This document shows, one piece after another, positions 10,800-22,417 of a DNA stretch of 64,000 nucleotides. Both the position numbers and the translations under genes were made by a program. Under the pieces are notes generated by a model that did not search any database, had not been told where the DNA came from, and saw only the letters and a program-made list of their open reading frames with translations. How positions within the stretch are numbered: the first letter of the stretch is position 1; every line of letters starts with the position of its first letter. The stretch comes from Timema cristinae (taxonomy: Eukaryota > Arthropoda > Insecta > Phasmatodea > Timematidae): positions 14,703,925 to 14,767,924 of the forward strand of contig JBCFYV010001001.1 in NCBI GenBank assembly GCA_039000515.1, given 5' to 3'.

Positions 10800-11390
10800 T
10801 TAAGTAAAAAAACCACATCATAAAAAGATAAATAAAATTATTTTTTTACTGAATAAAAGCTATAACCGTCCCGAGCCAAATACTTTTTTATGTTATTTTA
10901 TAATTTAGTCTTTGTGTGCCAGTGCGCCAACTTATTCCCGCTAGGCATTTCAGAAATGTAAATCGATATTTTCCTGGATATTATTTATTCATTCTCCCCA
11001 TGCGTGCTGATGACGTCACTTATGAATCCACGTAGGCGCGATATGTCACGGCACGTATCGAAATTATTTTTCCAATTTGGCGTTAAGATTAACCGATATA
11101 TATATAAACGGTCGTAGCATATATTCCGCTGTATGAATGTGTTAAAATGAATCAAGTGACTAGAATGTGTTTAGCGAATATAATAAAATGGCGGGGTTAT
11201 TCATTTAATGGACACTTTGTAACCGTTTTGTCACGTTTAAAATGAATGAGTATTACCGAGTATGCTATCTCCTTTATCCAAGTCACAGTTTTTTTTTACA
11301 GTATGTCCCAGTGCATGCTCAAGATCTTTTATAGTATTGTGAAAATATACAAAAAACATAAATTTTTGTTCAGATACATCGGCTACTTTT
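10800..11390. other. gene-free stretch with a CRE-like palindrome
   Basis: TGACGTCA at 11011-11018 is a perfect CREB/ATF site, in a locally GC-richer patch (10915-11110) with CGCGATATGTCACGG close by. No exon or TATA box can be tied to it, so function is unproven. Confidence 0.3.
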
Positions 11391-11392
11391 AC

Positions 11393-13264
11393 TTTCTCGC
11401 TATCTTACAGGTAAAGAAAGTATAGTGATCGTAAACAAAATCGAACTCAAGATTTTGATGAATCTTTACGTTTCATAACCCCCCCGAATAAAAAAAAATG
11501 ATTTTGACTTTACGTCTGTCTGTCTGTCTGTACATCCAACTAGAGCCTAAATTATTTTACCGATTTAGCTAAAACTTGGTATCTAGGGTTTTAATAGGCT
11601 TGCCCAGAGGAATTTAATGTTTTGGATATGTAACCCTAAAATTAAGGGTAGTATACTGAAGGGAAAAAAGAGAAAAATGCGATTTTCTCAAAATCGGCTT
11701 TAACGATTTTGATTAAATTTCATTTCTAAACATATATAAATATTATAAACAAAATGGCTACTCTCAATATTTCGGCAAAATGAATTTATGGGCTCGGGTC
11801 AGATGCGTAAATTTTTTTGGTCATATCTCCGAAGCTATTTAAGATATGAATTTACTTATATGTAAATATATTAATAATGCAAATATTTTATTTGAAGCAT
11901 ATTTTTATAAAACCAATAACTTTCATGATATACGCAAATATTTATATTTTTTTAATTTTTCTAACACAAAAGGTAGAAGTATAGTGATTGTAAAAAGAAT
12001 CTAACCTGAAATGTTGATGGATGTCGACGTCTCATGAACCCCCGAACCCTAAAAAGTGTTTTTTGCAATGCCATCTATTTCTGTGTCTGCTTAAGATTAA
12101 AATAAAAAGTAGTTTAATATAGAGCGAAAAGAGAAAAAAAACGAATTTATCAAAATTGGCTCAAACGATTTTGATTAAAATTCGTATCCAGGCGTTGATT
12201 AAGATTATAAATAAACTAGCTATTTTCATTTTCCCATGAAAATGACTTGGAAGGTACTTTACAGAGGTTGAAATCCCTGTATCTCTGCAACTATTTAAGA
12301 TACTAAATAACTTATCATAGCAAAATTACCCGCCTCGGTGGCGTAGTTGGCTAACTCGCTTGTCGTGTTTAGCTCGACTGCTGAGGACGGGGTGATCGAG
12401 GTTCGAATCTCGGTCGGGTGAACTGGGGGTTATTTTTCCTAAATGGTTTTCCACTCTACCTCCACGCAAATGCGGGTTCACTTCCTCTAATTAAACCTTC
12501 CCAATTCCTAATCCATTAGTGTAATTAGTACTTAAAGCGTATAACCCGAACGGGTAGTAAGACGCGGTGCTAAATATATATATATATATATATACACATT
12601 GCAAAATTGTAGTACTATTAAAAGTAAAAAAAAACATTTAAATGAACTATATTTTTTATAAAAACAACCGTTTCTGAGATATTGGCAAATATATTAATAC
12701 AATTTTGTGAGCTTTATTTGCAAAAAGATACTACTTAAGTTTTGACGCAATAATTCTCCAATTCCATAGAGTAATTGAATATAAGTAAGTCGCTCAATAA
12801 GTTTATGCTATTTTTCCTTAATCTTCTTAGGATAAATGTTTCTACAACAATGATCTATATCCATTTTAGACTCATTTGCATTTTTACATATTTACATTAT
12901 TTATTGATCAACATTTATAAATGAGTAATTTAATTGCAATACTATTACATGAAGATGTGCAACACCTAATAAAATGTCGAAAATTTTAACCCAAAGTTGA
13001 AATTTTAATACCAAGTGTTGACCCTTGTGGACCCAATATTGATCTTTTTTATCGGTCCAAACATACAAATGATGACATTAATCATTTAAAAATACAACTA
13101 TAAAATTTAAAACAGGGACAAAAAAAGTTTTACTTAAATATAGTGAAATTTATGCTTGGGTTTTCGAGTGTATATTATTTCGTTTCACATTATATTTTAC
13201 GAGTTTTGGGTGAATATCTTTATTTTTAAAACAATAGAGCGAAAGTCCGTGCGAAGTTCCGTAC
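11393..13264 (-). mobile_element. dispersed repeat R, copy 2, split by a TS-A SINE
   Basis: Reverse complement of 5777-7330 over its full length, for example GGATGTCGACGTCTCATGAA against copy 1 around 6705. It begins CTTTCTCGCTATCTTACAGG and ends at GTAC 13261-13264. Removing the SINE at 12328-12600 leaves an element a little longer than copy 1. No coding frame is present. Confidence 0.75.
12328..12600 (+). mobile_element. TS-A SINE nested in repeat R, with 8-bp TSD
   Basis: Full-length TS-A: head CCGCCTCGGTGGCGTAG, box B GAGGTTCGAATCTCGG, tail, then (TA)n. It is flanked by GCAAAATT at 12320-12327 and 12601-12608. The homologous empty site is preserved in copy 1 of R near 6408-6425. Confidence 0.9.
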
Positions 13265-13510
13265 TTTTTTTTTTTCATATTGTGAACTCTGTCTTAGTAA
13301 CGCCCATACATCCATTAATGTAAATTATATATAAATTACTGCTCCGTAATTTTAAATTTGTTAACATAATATAATAATAACATGCTCTATTTAAAAAAAA
13401 GAAACATTAAAATTGGTTTAGTAGAACTCTAAAAATTGTAATCAAAGTTCTTTCTATGAGACTGATTTCCACTTGGTTTTAAAAAATGGGACAGACTTTA
13501 CTGTATATAA

Positions 13511-13773
13511 ACCTACTTTGGTGGCCGCATGGTCTAAGACATTAGTCTCATGTTAGAGTAGACTGTCGATGAGAGGGAGATTGAGGTTTTAATCCATTCG
13601 GTGGTTCTAAGGCCTAAAGGGTTTTTTCCTATATTATTTTCCACTCTCCCGCCAAGCAAATGTGGGTAAACTTACTTTAAATTCAACCTTACTAATCCCT
13701 AACTAATTAGTGTAATTAGTATATATTCGTGTAACCTGAACAGTTAGTAAGTAAGACATGGTGCTAAAAAAAA
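13511..13773 (+). mobile_element. TS-C SINE
   Basis: Head TTTGGTGGCCGCATGGTCTA, a mutated box B (GAGGTTTTAATCC), body, tail and a short A-run. An internal GTAA duplication has doubled part of the tail (GTTAGTAAGTAAGAC). Confidence 0.8.
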
Positions 13774-13774
13774 T

Positions 13775-15115
13775 CCTGCTAAAAAGCTTTCAGTGATCAA
13801 AATATTAGAAAAATATGTTTGGTATAGCTCTGGAAATCAATATCGAAAAAAATCGCTTCAAGTCTTAAAAATAATTTCATCGATTGGAAAAAATATATTA
13901 TAAGATACCTATTTATATTAGAAACACAAATGATACGGCGCACCGCAGATTTCTCATTATTTTACTTAAAATATGGGGCCATATCAAAATATATCAATTC
14001 AAGACACAAATATTCAGCGGTCATATTCAGCATAATGTTTAGATATAAATACAAAATTGATTATTACAATTACAAAACAAATATGGCAACTAATAAACCA
14101 AATTAAATAATATTTGAAACAATACAGTATTCAACGCCCCATTCTATCAGATTACATAGAAACTAGACTAGTCGTTAAATGGGGGCTGCTCATGCAGCTT
14201 AACAACTTAAGGAGAAAGAGATTATTGATAGAATCTTATATCCGTGTATTAATTTTTCACCATTTTGGATAAGTTTTTCTAAAAATAACTACTAATTTTT
14301 TCTGTTTCAATTAAAGATATAAAATGAAATACATCCTCATTAGTGATAAATATTATAATATTGACTGAATAACATACATTTTATTTACAATAACAAATTA
14401 TTTTACAATTATTCATGAGTCTAATATCTTAAATACATATGTCTCAATTTTAATATGTTTATCTATTGTTACAAGAGCTCTTATGTCTAAATTCCACGAC
14501 TATCATTCTTGTGAAATAAATTTAATGTTTCATGTAGATTTTATAAATCGTTAAATATATGAATCAACTCCTTTTGATTTTTAAATTTTTAATATATTTT
14601 CATCACACACTGTTTGATTCACAGATATGTTATATCTACTCACTAAATTTAAAAATGTATTTCAAAATTTGTTACAGAATATTAGTAATAATGAAAGTCG
14701 AAAAAAGTTTTAATTTAAATTAATCTATTTGATTTTAGGTATTATTTTACTTCTGTAATTCAGTAATATCTTAAATTATTAATTAAAAATGAGTTTAAAT
14801 AATTTTGTTTCCTCAACTATTTTTTTCTCTCCATTTATTTACTATGTTTCTATTTTTTTCCTAACTTATATTGATATATACTTTTTGTCCTGCTTTTCTT
14901 AAATATTAGACTGTAGGACACAATCACACAAACTTATTCATATTGTGTTTTATGGCTTCAAAGAAAATTTTCAAAAATAGGTTTTAAATAAAGTGTATCC
15001 TAACATGAGTTTTTACCCCAAAAACAAATATAGGCTTACATTGTTAATTGTCATGTCAAACATTACCAAAGCCAGGGACAATAGATATACATGGGGGGGA
15101 GACGGAATTGTAAAA
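13775..15115. other. AT-rich stretch without recognisable gene
   Basis: Long AT-rich DNA with no gene or repeat family that I can identify. Confidence 0.5.
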
Positions 15116-15119
15116 TCAG

Positions 15120-15228
15120 TGTTTTTGGGTTTGTATTTACATAAAACGTAAGAATTTGTCATAATCTCGAGATAGATTTTTTTCACGATCACAATACTTT
15201 ATCTTGATATGAGAAAGTAATAATATGG
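15120..15228 (+). mobile_element. terminal fragment of repeat R
   Basis: Contains CACGATCACAATACTTTAT, then GATATGAGAAAGTAA, the diverged counterpart of the repeat R terminus (CGATCACTATACTTTCTTT, then GCGAGAAAGTAA, as the complement of 11393-11435). Only the end of the element is present. Confidence 0.45.
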
Positions 15229-15229
15229 T

Positions 15230-16590
15230 CAATATAATAATATTAAACAACTAATATTTTTGGTCTTGTCTAAGTTAGCTCGTGTGGAATTTCATATATC
15301 CATCTCGTCTGTTGTTCCACAAGCAATACTAAATTCGTGGACCAATCTTGACAAAATTTGGGAGGGACTTTCTTTGATCCTAGGCCCAAAGATATTAAAA
15401 AAAACTTTAACATGTATGCGAGAGAGACGTCTTAAACCACGTGATCGGTTGTTTTAAATTAATTAGTTAGTTAATTTGATTTCTCTCTAACTTGGTATAT
15501 AAGAACAAATATTAACTTCAAATACAAAGACAAATTATAGGAGCTATTTCAACTTCAAATGCAAAGTGCAGTGGAAAAAGTCAGAAAAAGTAATTTTTCT
15601 CATTTACATTATTCGGATAATATTTAGACTAGCCAGGAAGACTTGATAACCTGGAATAATATTTGTAAAACTAAGCACGTTTAAATACGAATTCTATTTT
15701 GAAACAATATTTCAAGAGTCGACAGTAAATTGGTTTGCAGCAGTGCACTAACATTCGAAATGCCTCATGTTATGCTTTATTTTACACTAACCAAACCTAA
15801 CTTAGTTTAATCTAGTCTGACTAAACTAATCTACACCTAAACTATCAACACCTAAACTAATCTAAGTTAACCTATCCTCTACCATAGAAATTGCCACTAT
15901 CCAAGTACGGGTGGATAATGTTATTATTATCTGGATAAACTTCGAAAAAACATGATTAAATCACCTATCAGTCAACATTATCTCAGTATTTAGGATAACG
16001 TCAATATTATCTGGATAATATTGACTTGATTCGGGTTCGGACTTTACTCGTAGCATATACACCAATTTTCTTACGAAAGGAAATATCTTACAGCTCGAAG
16101 ATTTGCTAGATTTACTTTCACGTGTTCTTATTTAACTAAACTTAATTTCAGCTGTGACTTTTTATAAATTTTATCCACTACCTATAAAAGAGCACTCATA
16201 ATATGGTTAAACGTTACAATTTTTTCCCGCAAAGAATACATTTGTATTTTATAAAACGTGCTCTAAGTATACATTCCCAGGTAAATCAAGGTATAATTAT
16301 ATTTTTTGAACTGAGGGAGTGAGTTTATAGAACCTCAAGTTAAAAATACGGTTGGGATCCACCGAGATAGACAATCTTCACGGTCAAAAATACCTGGTTT
16401 TGTCCCCATTCGAGATCCAATCCGGCTTCTTGGTCAATACCTTTTTTTTTATTAGTCTGGAGCTCACGTTGATTACATTCATTTTTCTAACAATGGTAGC
16501 ATGATCGATTGCATGTTCCGAGATTGGAAACATCCTTTCCCATCAATCTTCCTTGGCAGGATGAAACGTAGGATCAAGAGCGCACGATGC
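15230..16590. other. gene-free stretch with a degenerate CTAAAC-type repeat
   Basis: Around 15785-15870 words such as CTAAACTAATCTA and ACACCTAAACTA recur loosely. The open frame at 15260-15457 has no recognisable domain. Nothing else is identifiable. Confidence 0.4.
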
Positions 16591-16768
16591 TGAGCTTATG
16601 GAAACCTTGTCTTGTCATCTCATCCAATTACCCCCCCTCCCCCCTCTCGAGAGGTTTCTGAGGACCCCGACACCTTCTTCTCCTCCTCGGCTTGGGGAAT
16701 GTACTGTTTCATCATACGGGTTATCCAACTATTTCCTTCACAGAATGTTGTCACCCACCTTCATTCCA

Positions 16769-16837
16769 ATGTCTTTATTCCGATGGCCGGTTCGCGTCTA
16801 CTACGAAGATATAGATTCTAGTGGGGTGGTTTATCAC
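16769..16837 (+). pseudogene. fragment resembling the N-terminus of bacterial acyl-CoA thioesterase YbgC
   Basis: ATG at 16769 opens [19 protein letters not shown], then VVYH. As I recall it, enterobacterial YbgC begins with [12 protein letters not shown] and continues TDAGGVVYH, so 18 of 21 contiguous residues agree. YbgC is a hotdog-fold thioesterase encoded beside tolQRA; its active-site Asp lies in the ED.D..GVVYH motif, and the corresponding Asp is kept here. After the His the sequence no longer fits, and the frame stops at 16868. Upstream residues in the same frame (from 16598) are Pro-rich and unlike YbgC. A LINE fragment follows directly. Likely a short remnant of transferred bacterial DNA; a chimeric assembly or chance match cannot be excluded. 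Confidence 0.45.
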
Positions 16838-16844
16838 ACCCTAT

Positions 16845-16990
16845 CTCTCTATCTTGCTAGTTCTATCTAGTCCACCTCATTACACCCTATCCCTATCTTG
16901 AGCTAGTTCTATCCAGTTTCTAAAATTATCCTCTCATCTGCTTCTAGGTTTTCCCACTGATTTCTTCCGATTGGATTTGCTATCCAATAC
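16845..16990 (-). pseudogene. LINE reverse-transcriptase C-terminal fragment, heavily decayed
   Basis: Shares TTCTATCTAGTCCACCTCATT-like words, repeated at about 16861 and 16907, with the LINE fragments at 9600 and 34713, where they encode VDWIE on the minus strand. Reading frames are lost. It abuts the YbgC-like fragment. Confidence 0.45.
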
Positions 16991-16999
16991 CAATAAACA

Positions 17000-18640
17000 C
17001 AGTTCTAGATGCTTCCAATTACGCTGCATGACCTTCCCACCGTAATCTGGAAGATTTGATTATCCTAACAATGTCTTATAATGAGTACAGGTTAACGCCT
17101 CATTATGTGATCATATTACACTTAGTATTTTCAGCGTTCACTTCTAAAACCTATTTTCTTACTAGCCTCTAATAAAATGTCTACATTTCTTAAAACAACT
17201 TACTTACTGTTACCTAACAGAGCCAAAGTTAATTATAAAATGCCCTTCTTAACAAAACTGGACTTTAGCACTAATTTAATCCATTTTAAATAGCCAGTTT
17301 TAATTATTTAACTATAAATACAAAACTGCCTTCAGAAATAATAAAAATGATAATTTGGCATTCAAGCGGTCGTTAAAACGTAATACTATTAAGATTTAAA
17401 CGTGTTGTAATCAATTTTTGAAATCCCCAACTGTCCGATCTTAGTTTTGATCGATTGATAGTTCTCAAAGTGGGAAAAAGAGACACCTACACCGACTTTG
17501 ATGATTATTATTAATCGCCCAATTTCAGTAGTAGCCATTTACTTTGTCCCTCGTCTGTTTTCGGACTGATTTACAACTTAATAAATTAACGTTAAGTGAT
17601 ATTTAACCGCGAGTGCACCTGATAACATGATTAAAAATGTACTTGATAAAAATTTCAGACAAAGATCCATCATATTTCTTAGAGACCTTTTTTTTTTTAG
17701 ATTTTTCCCCTCCTTGACTCGGGGTAAGAGGAAGTGGTGGTTTGTGAGAAGTCGATTAGGGAGGGTGCTGTAGCAAATAACAAATAGGAGTTGGTGAGTG
17801 GTCCACCTCCCCGCCCACCCTCTATTGCCCCATCCCTCCGAAGGATAAGGGTTTGGGTTCAGGGTGAGCGTATGTCTCTGTCTGTCGGCATGGAAGAATT
17901 CATTATTATTTCAAGTAATCTCATGCATTCTTGAACGTCTCGCCAAAGTTTCTCCAAAGATTGCTTTAAAGAATGATTGACAACATGAAGCGCGCAACTC
18001 CATTTACATTTCAGGAATCTTGTCATGCGTTAATAACTCAAATGGATGTTTTTCTAATTTATTTTTCTGACATAAGAGAGAAAAAAAGGACACACATATT
18101 TCAGTTTTTTTAAAAAGACAGATATGAGACAGCTTAAGCAAATAACTTCATGATTCATAAAGATGAAAGAATTATGAATCATTTAATAACTCTTTAAATT
18201 CTATTTTTACTTTAGTTAATATACTGGCGCTAAATTCACTAAAGTCCAATTTTCATCTGGATAACCTTTGATAAAATTCAAAAATATTTTATTTTTATAC
18301 AAAATTGATAATGTTTTACTATATGTATGTGATATTTTATAGTTATTGATGATATCTATTAAAAGTACGGCTCTTCAATTAACATGGGATTGTATATAAT
18401 CTATGAGTAAAGGTTGAGTGATGCTGAATATAAAAATACCAACAATTTTTAACATAAAATACTTAGAAAACAAAAAAGTTTCCACCTTTAAGGGAATAAA
18501 CATTAAATCTGTCAAGTTAGAATTTGCTGCATTATTTAATAATTTGATAAATTAATCCTTTTCTCACCATTTGAAATACACTTTTTTGACCAGCTCTGGT
18601 TATAGACGCTACGGTTATAGACGCATCTAATATCATGTTC
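17000..18640. other. gene-free stretch
   Basis: Mostly AT-rich. A GC-rich patch at 17700-17860 holds G-rich and C-rich runs but no open frame of note. Confidence 0.5.
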
Positions 18641-18649
18641 TGTAGGCAA

Positions 18650-18790
18650 CAATTTCCACACGTCCTTCAAGTAAAATATACGTGATGAATGACCGTGTTC
18701 ACTGGACACTCGATAGCTCAGTGTTTAGAGAATTGCGTACTTGGTCAAAGCTCTCGGGTTCGATTCCCGTTTCCAGATGGCATTTTTTAA
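18650..18790 (+). mobile_element. family E repeat carrying a tRNA-like sequence
   Basis: A-box region TCGATAGCTCAGTGTTTAGA and box B GGGTTCGATTCCC, followed by TTCCAGATGGCATTTTTTAA. The preceding 60 bp (CAATTTCCACACGTCC) match the copy at 53215. The acceptor stem is partly broken. Confidence 0.65.
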
Positions 18791-18799
18791 TTTACAAAG

Positions 18800-19550
18800 T
18801 ATTATAAGATACGGCTATAACCGAAACTAACAAATATAATAGCTTTGTATTTAATCAATTATTTAAGTGTTGATAAAATAAATGAGCTATTTTTTTATTC
18901 TTTGTTTTAAAACTATATAATAACTTAATATATTTATCCGTCATAAAACATACATGTGTAATAACTTTATTAGAAATAACATTTCTCCATTGAAAAAGAA
19001 TATATTCCTTATTTTTCTTGTGAGATAAAATGTCTGTGCGAAATGATTGTCTTCATGTGGTGGTATTGTTGAAACTTCGACGGAAATTGTATGGCTCCTT
19101 CATACGATAAAGTTGACGACTTAAGGCGACTTCTAGTTTTTCTGAACACGTTTAATAATATTGTAACATGAGGATCCGGGCTGCCCACACCTGATCGTGT
19201 GAACCACGAGATATTTTAATGATATCGGTATGAGCTATCATTCAAAATGATGAAAAAACACACGATCTTGTATTATTAATAAAACAGATAAATCATACCA
19301 TTAATTTTACACTAAATGGAATTAAAATTCAACAGGTAATTTGTTATTAAAATGCCATAGTTAGATATAAAAAATAATAAGTAGCCAATCATATCAAAGA
19401 TCCCTAAATAGATTAATTAAAACATCAAATAGTTAATTAATGATTTAAGTAGACATTATTAATGTTCTATCGTAGCAGATTTAACAAAATTTGTAAAAAC
19501 ATAATAGGTTATTGTCCACATCCCTCAAATAACTCCACCATGCAATAATC
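18800..19550. other. AT-rich stretch without recognisable gene
   Basis: No coding signature, and no repeat shared with the rest of the window. Confidence 0.5.
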
Positions 19551-19555
19551 CACGT

Positions 19556-19790
19556 AACTGCTTCGGCGGTCGCATGATCTAAGACAAGACTACCGATGAC
19601 AGGGAGGTCGGTGTTCGAATACCAGTCGGGTGTACTGAGGGTGGGTTTCTCCTCTATGGTATTCCACTCTCCTCTCACCACGCAAATACGGGTAAACGTC
19701 CCCCGAATTCAAACTTCTTCAACCATAATCATTAGCGTAACTAGAAAATAAGTTATATGCGTATGGTCCGAACACATTGCTGAAAAAAAA
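19556..19790 (+). mobile_element. TS-C SINE with a deletion in the head
   Basis: Head TGCTTCGGCGGTCGCATGAT lacks about 25 bp before box B (GTGTTCGAATACC). Body and a diverged tail follow, then A10. Confidence 0.7.
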
Positions 19791-20235
19791 AATCCGCATT
19801 CATGGAACACCGGGACCTACTAATTATATTTGGACACGCCGGTCTACATTTGGACACACTGATATACACCTGGACTCGCTGGTCCATACTTATAGCCTCA
19901 ATAATCCACACTTCCCCCCACCTTAGTCCACTCACTCACTGCATTGAACACCCTATTTTGAAACGTGCGGGTTGCTAGTCACTAGCGGATTACCCGCATC
20001 TTTCACACAATCTCCAAAATACCATTATTTTGAAAAGCAGACATTGGTAAAAACTGACGTCAGACAAGTGGCTTGCGAGATAATTCTCCTAGCTAGATAA
20101 ACACCGTGCGAAACAGGGCTTGTGTAGCGTATAAAGTAAAATAAAACAAAATGGTAAGATTGAATGCTAAATAAGGATAGAAATAGAGATAAAAGGGAAG
20201 CCTAGAGGTTAAAACTATACTTGTTAAAAATATAA

Positions 20236-20500
20236 TATAACCCGCATCGCAGAGCGTAGATACTAAACGTAACGTTCGTCTGTTCTTTTTTATTTTCTAA
20301 TGATGGAAAGTTGAAGTTTTAATCCCAACCAGATTTACAGAGGGTCGTGGGTAAGTGCTGTTTCTAAATAGTGTCCCATTCTCCTTCCAAAAAAATGTGG
20401 GTACATTCATTCATTTAAATTATACCTTTCACATACCTCTCTCTACCACATTACTGCAATTCAAGTAGGAAAACCAGGGTGGGCAGTAAGACGTGATGAG
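20236..20500 (+). mobile_element. TS-C SINE, highly diverged
   Basis: Recognised by GTTGAAGTTTTAATCCCAAC (box B region), CCCATTCTCCTTCC and the tail GGGCAGTAAGACGTGATGA. Confidence 0.5.
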
Positions 20501-20511
20501 GATACTTTTTG

Positions 20512-20754
20512 CTTACGCTAATGTGTAATGGTAGGGTGGTTGTGAGATGAAATGGAGGACCTACAGTTTAACGTGGGATCCGAACCACGGTGGAGGCCTG
20601 GAATTCCACACGTTCACAAGTTGTGATTAATACACGTCTTGTCAGAGGTGAAGAAAGGGTTTGGTAATCAGATAAATCTGTGCCGGGACCGAGGATTGAA
20701 CCCCGGCCGCCAGCACAGAAGTCTGACACCTTACCTCTAGACCACCAGGTCACC
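20512..20754 (-). mobile_element. TS-B SINE, tail missing
   Basis: Starts at CTTACGCTAATGTGTAATGG and lacks the shared tail box. The rest is complete to the head complement, ACCACCAGGTCACC. It directly follows the TS-C copy. Confidence 0.85.
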
Positions 20755-20759
20755 TTACT

Positions 20760-21050
20760 TCTTATTAATTTTCTTTAAACTAAACATTTTTTATTAACAT
20801 AGTGATAATAAAATAAGAATTTAATTAATATACATACTAATTTTTATAAACATTATAGACTAATTATAATTGAAATAAAGAGTATTTATGACAAATACAT
20901 TCAATTATATATATATACATTAATATTATGTAATCTAACATTTATATATATATATTATACTATTTAATACAAAATGTTTATTATTAAATAATTCTAAATT
21001 ATTATGAGGATAAATATTTATTACACATAATTTAAATTAATATATATATA

Positions 21051-21089
<39 letters not shown>

Positions 21090-21280
21090 ATATATATATA
21101 TTAATTCAATTCAATTCTTATAATTAATGATTTTTACTAATATTCATTGTAAAATATGCTTATTAATAAATTAGTTTCCCATTCTCTTTTCAAGAAAATA
21201 GGTTTTCCTCCATGTATTTCCCTTTTAGTCTTATATATCTTTGACTTTTAGATAATAAGCTAGTACGTTAACGATAGCGC
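20760..21280. repeat. AT-rich stretch with (TA)n runs
   Basis: Several TA microsatellites (20911-20924, 20945-20957, 21043-21102) in nearly pure A+T sequence. Nothing coding is visible. Confidence 0.7.
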
Positions 21281-21288
21281 GTAATTAC

Positions 21289-21315
21289 CGCGTTCCACGT
21301 CTTATTACCCGTCTG
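21289..21315 (-). mobile_element. SINE tail fragment
   Basis: CCACGTCTTATTACCCGTC is the complement of the common TS tail; nothing else of a SINE is left. Confidence 0.4.
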
Positions 21316-21667
21316 GGAGAGCCACAGTTGTGTTGAACAAAATTGGGAAACCAGTGTGTGTTTGTGTGTGTATATTTTCATACATATTCATAAAAATAGA
21401 GAGTTTGAAATAAAAATTGTTACTTAAAAAATTCCATAATATTCCAAACATGTAATTTTTAATTCATGTATCTGTATAAAAAAAATAGTAGCAAAGAGGT
21501 TAATATAACTTTCTGGAATTAAACATTATATTCAATGAATTTCTAGTAATCAAAATGAAACGGAATGGATTAATAATTTATAAATGGCACACTGAATAAA
21601 TAATTCACAAATGTAATAATATCACATTGCATTGTCAGAAATGGGGTCTAATTTACTTAAGAGCATA

Positions 21668-21876
21668 TACAGGGTGGGCTCGGCCTATTAAAACCGGCCC
21701 CTACTTCACGGATTGGAAATGAACCCTATTGTATGAATGTTGTGCATGAATTAAAAAAAAACTTAATATGGGTAAACGTGAGAATTACTGTCAGTGGCTC
21801 TTCGGAACATTAGCGAAGGATTCCTTGACTCATTTCTCTTCATTTCAACAGATGAAGCATGGTTCCATTTACATTT
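21668..21876 (+). pseudogene. Tc1/mariner-superfamily transposase fragment, frameshifted
   Basis: From 21780 one frame reads ENYCQWLFGTLAKDSLTHF; after a one-base shift near 21839 it continues FISTDEAWFHLH. The DEAWFHL segment is the second catalytic-Asp motif region of Tc/mariner-like DDE transposases. The element-like start ACAGGGTGGGCTCGGCC at about 21670 may be a terminal repeat. The copy is short and inactive. Confidence 0.6.
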
Positions 21877-21960
21877 TTTGTCCCGGTTATATTGTGCCTA
21901 CCTCGTACTAGAATGTACATTTAATAAATAAAATACACCTACTCTTCTATCTCAACATTG

Positions 21961-22349
21961 TTAAGGTGCGAGTGTAGAGGACGCGAGAGATGTGTGTTTT
22001 TGCAATTTTTATGTCAAAACTCTTTTTTTAAAAACTAAGTCAAATATAGCCCAAGTAAAAAAAAAATAGAAAGTTTAATTTTCTTCAAATTGTGATATCG
22101 CCAGTTCTTGAATATTTGTCAAGGTGTCTTGGAATTTAATGACACATTTTTATCTTCATTTAAAAAGTTTCTAATTAAACGCCGTTATGCTCATGACAGA
22201 TATTCATGAACTGTTGATATCACAATGTGAAGAAAATTAAACTATAATGTTTCACTTAGAGAAATATTTTATTTATTTAGTACAAAAAAAATCTATAATA
22301 ACCACAAACACATTGGCCGTTTATCGCGTTCCCTTTACCCACACTTTAA
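21961..22349. mobile_element. foldback MITE with TTAA termini
   Basis: Bounded by TTAA at 21961-21964 and 22346-22349. The terminal inverted repeats compare as TTAAGGTGCGAGTGTAGAGG and TTAAAGTGTGGGTAAAGGGA, both continuing to an ACGCG. The interior is itself an inverted repeat (GAACTGTTGATATCACAATG on the right arm; AATTGTGATATCGCCAGTTC on the left). TTAA target use is typical of piggyBac-type elements. No ORF is present. Other copies: 39663, 42436, 47810, 49324, 62229. Confidence 0.85.
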
Positions 22350-22417
22350 GGATCTACGTCTTGATTTAAACATCACCTAACCCCCTATTATAAATAATTA
22401 TTTTAAAGCCTCATCTA

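Noticed and set aside
15260..15457. 65-codon plus-strand ORF
   Set aside because: No recognisable domain, no start context, and surrounded by AT-rich non-coding DNA.
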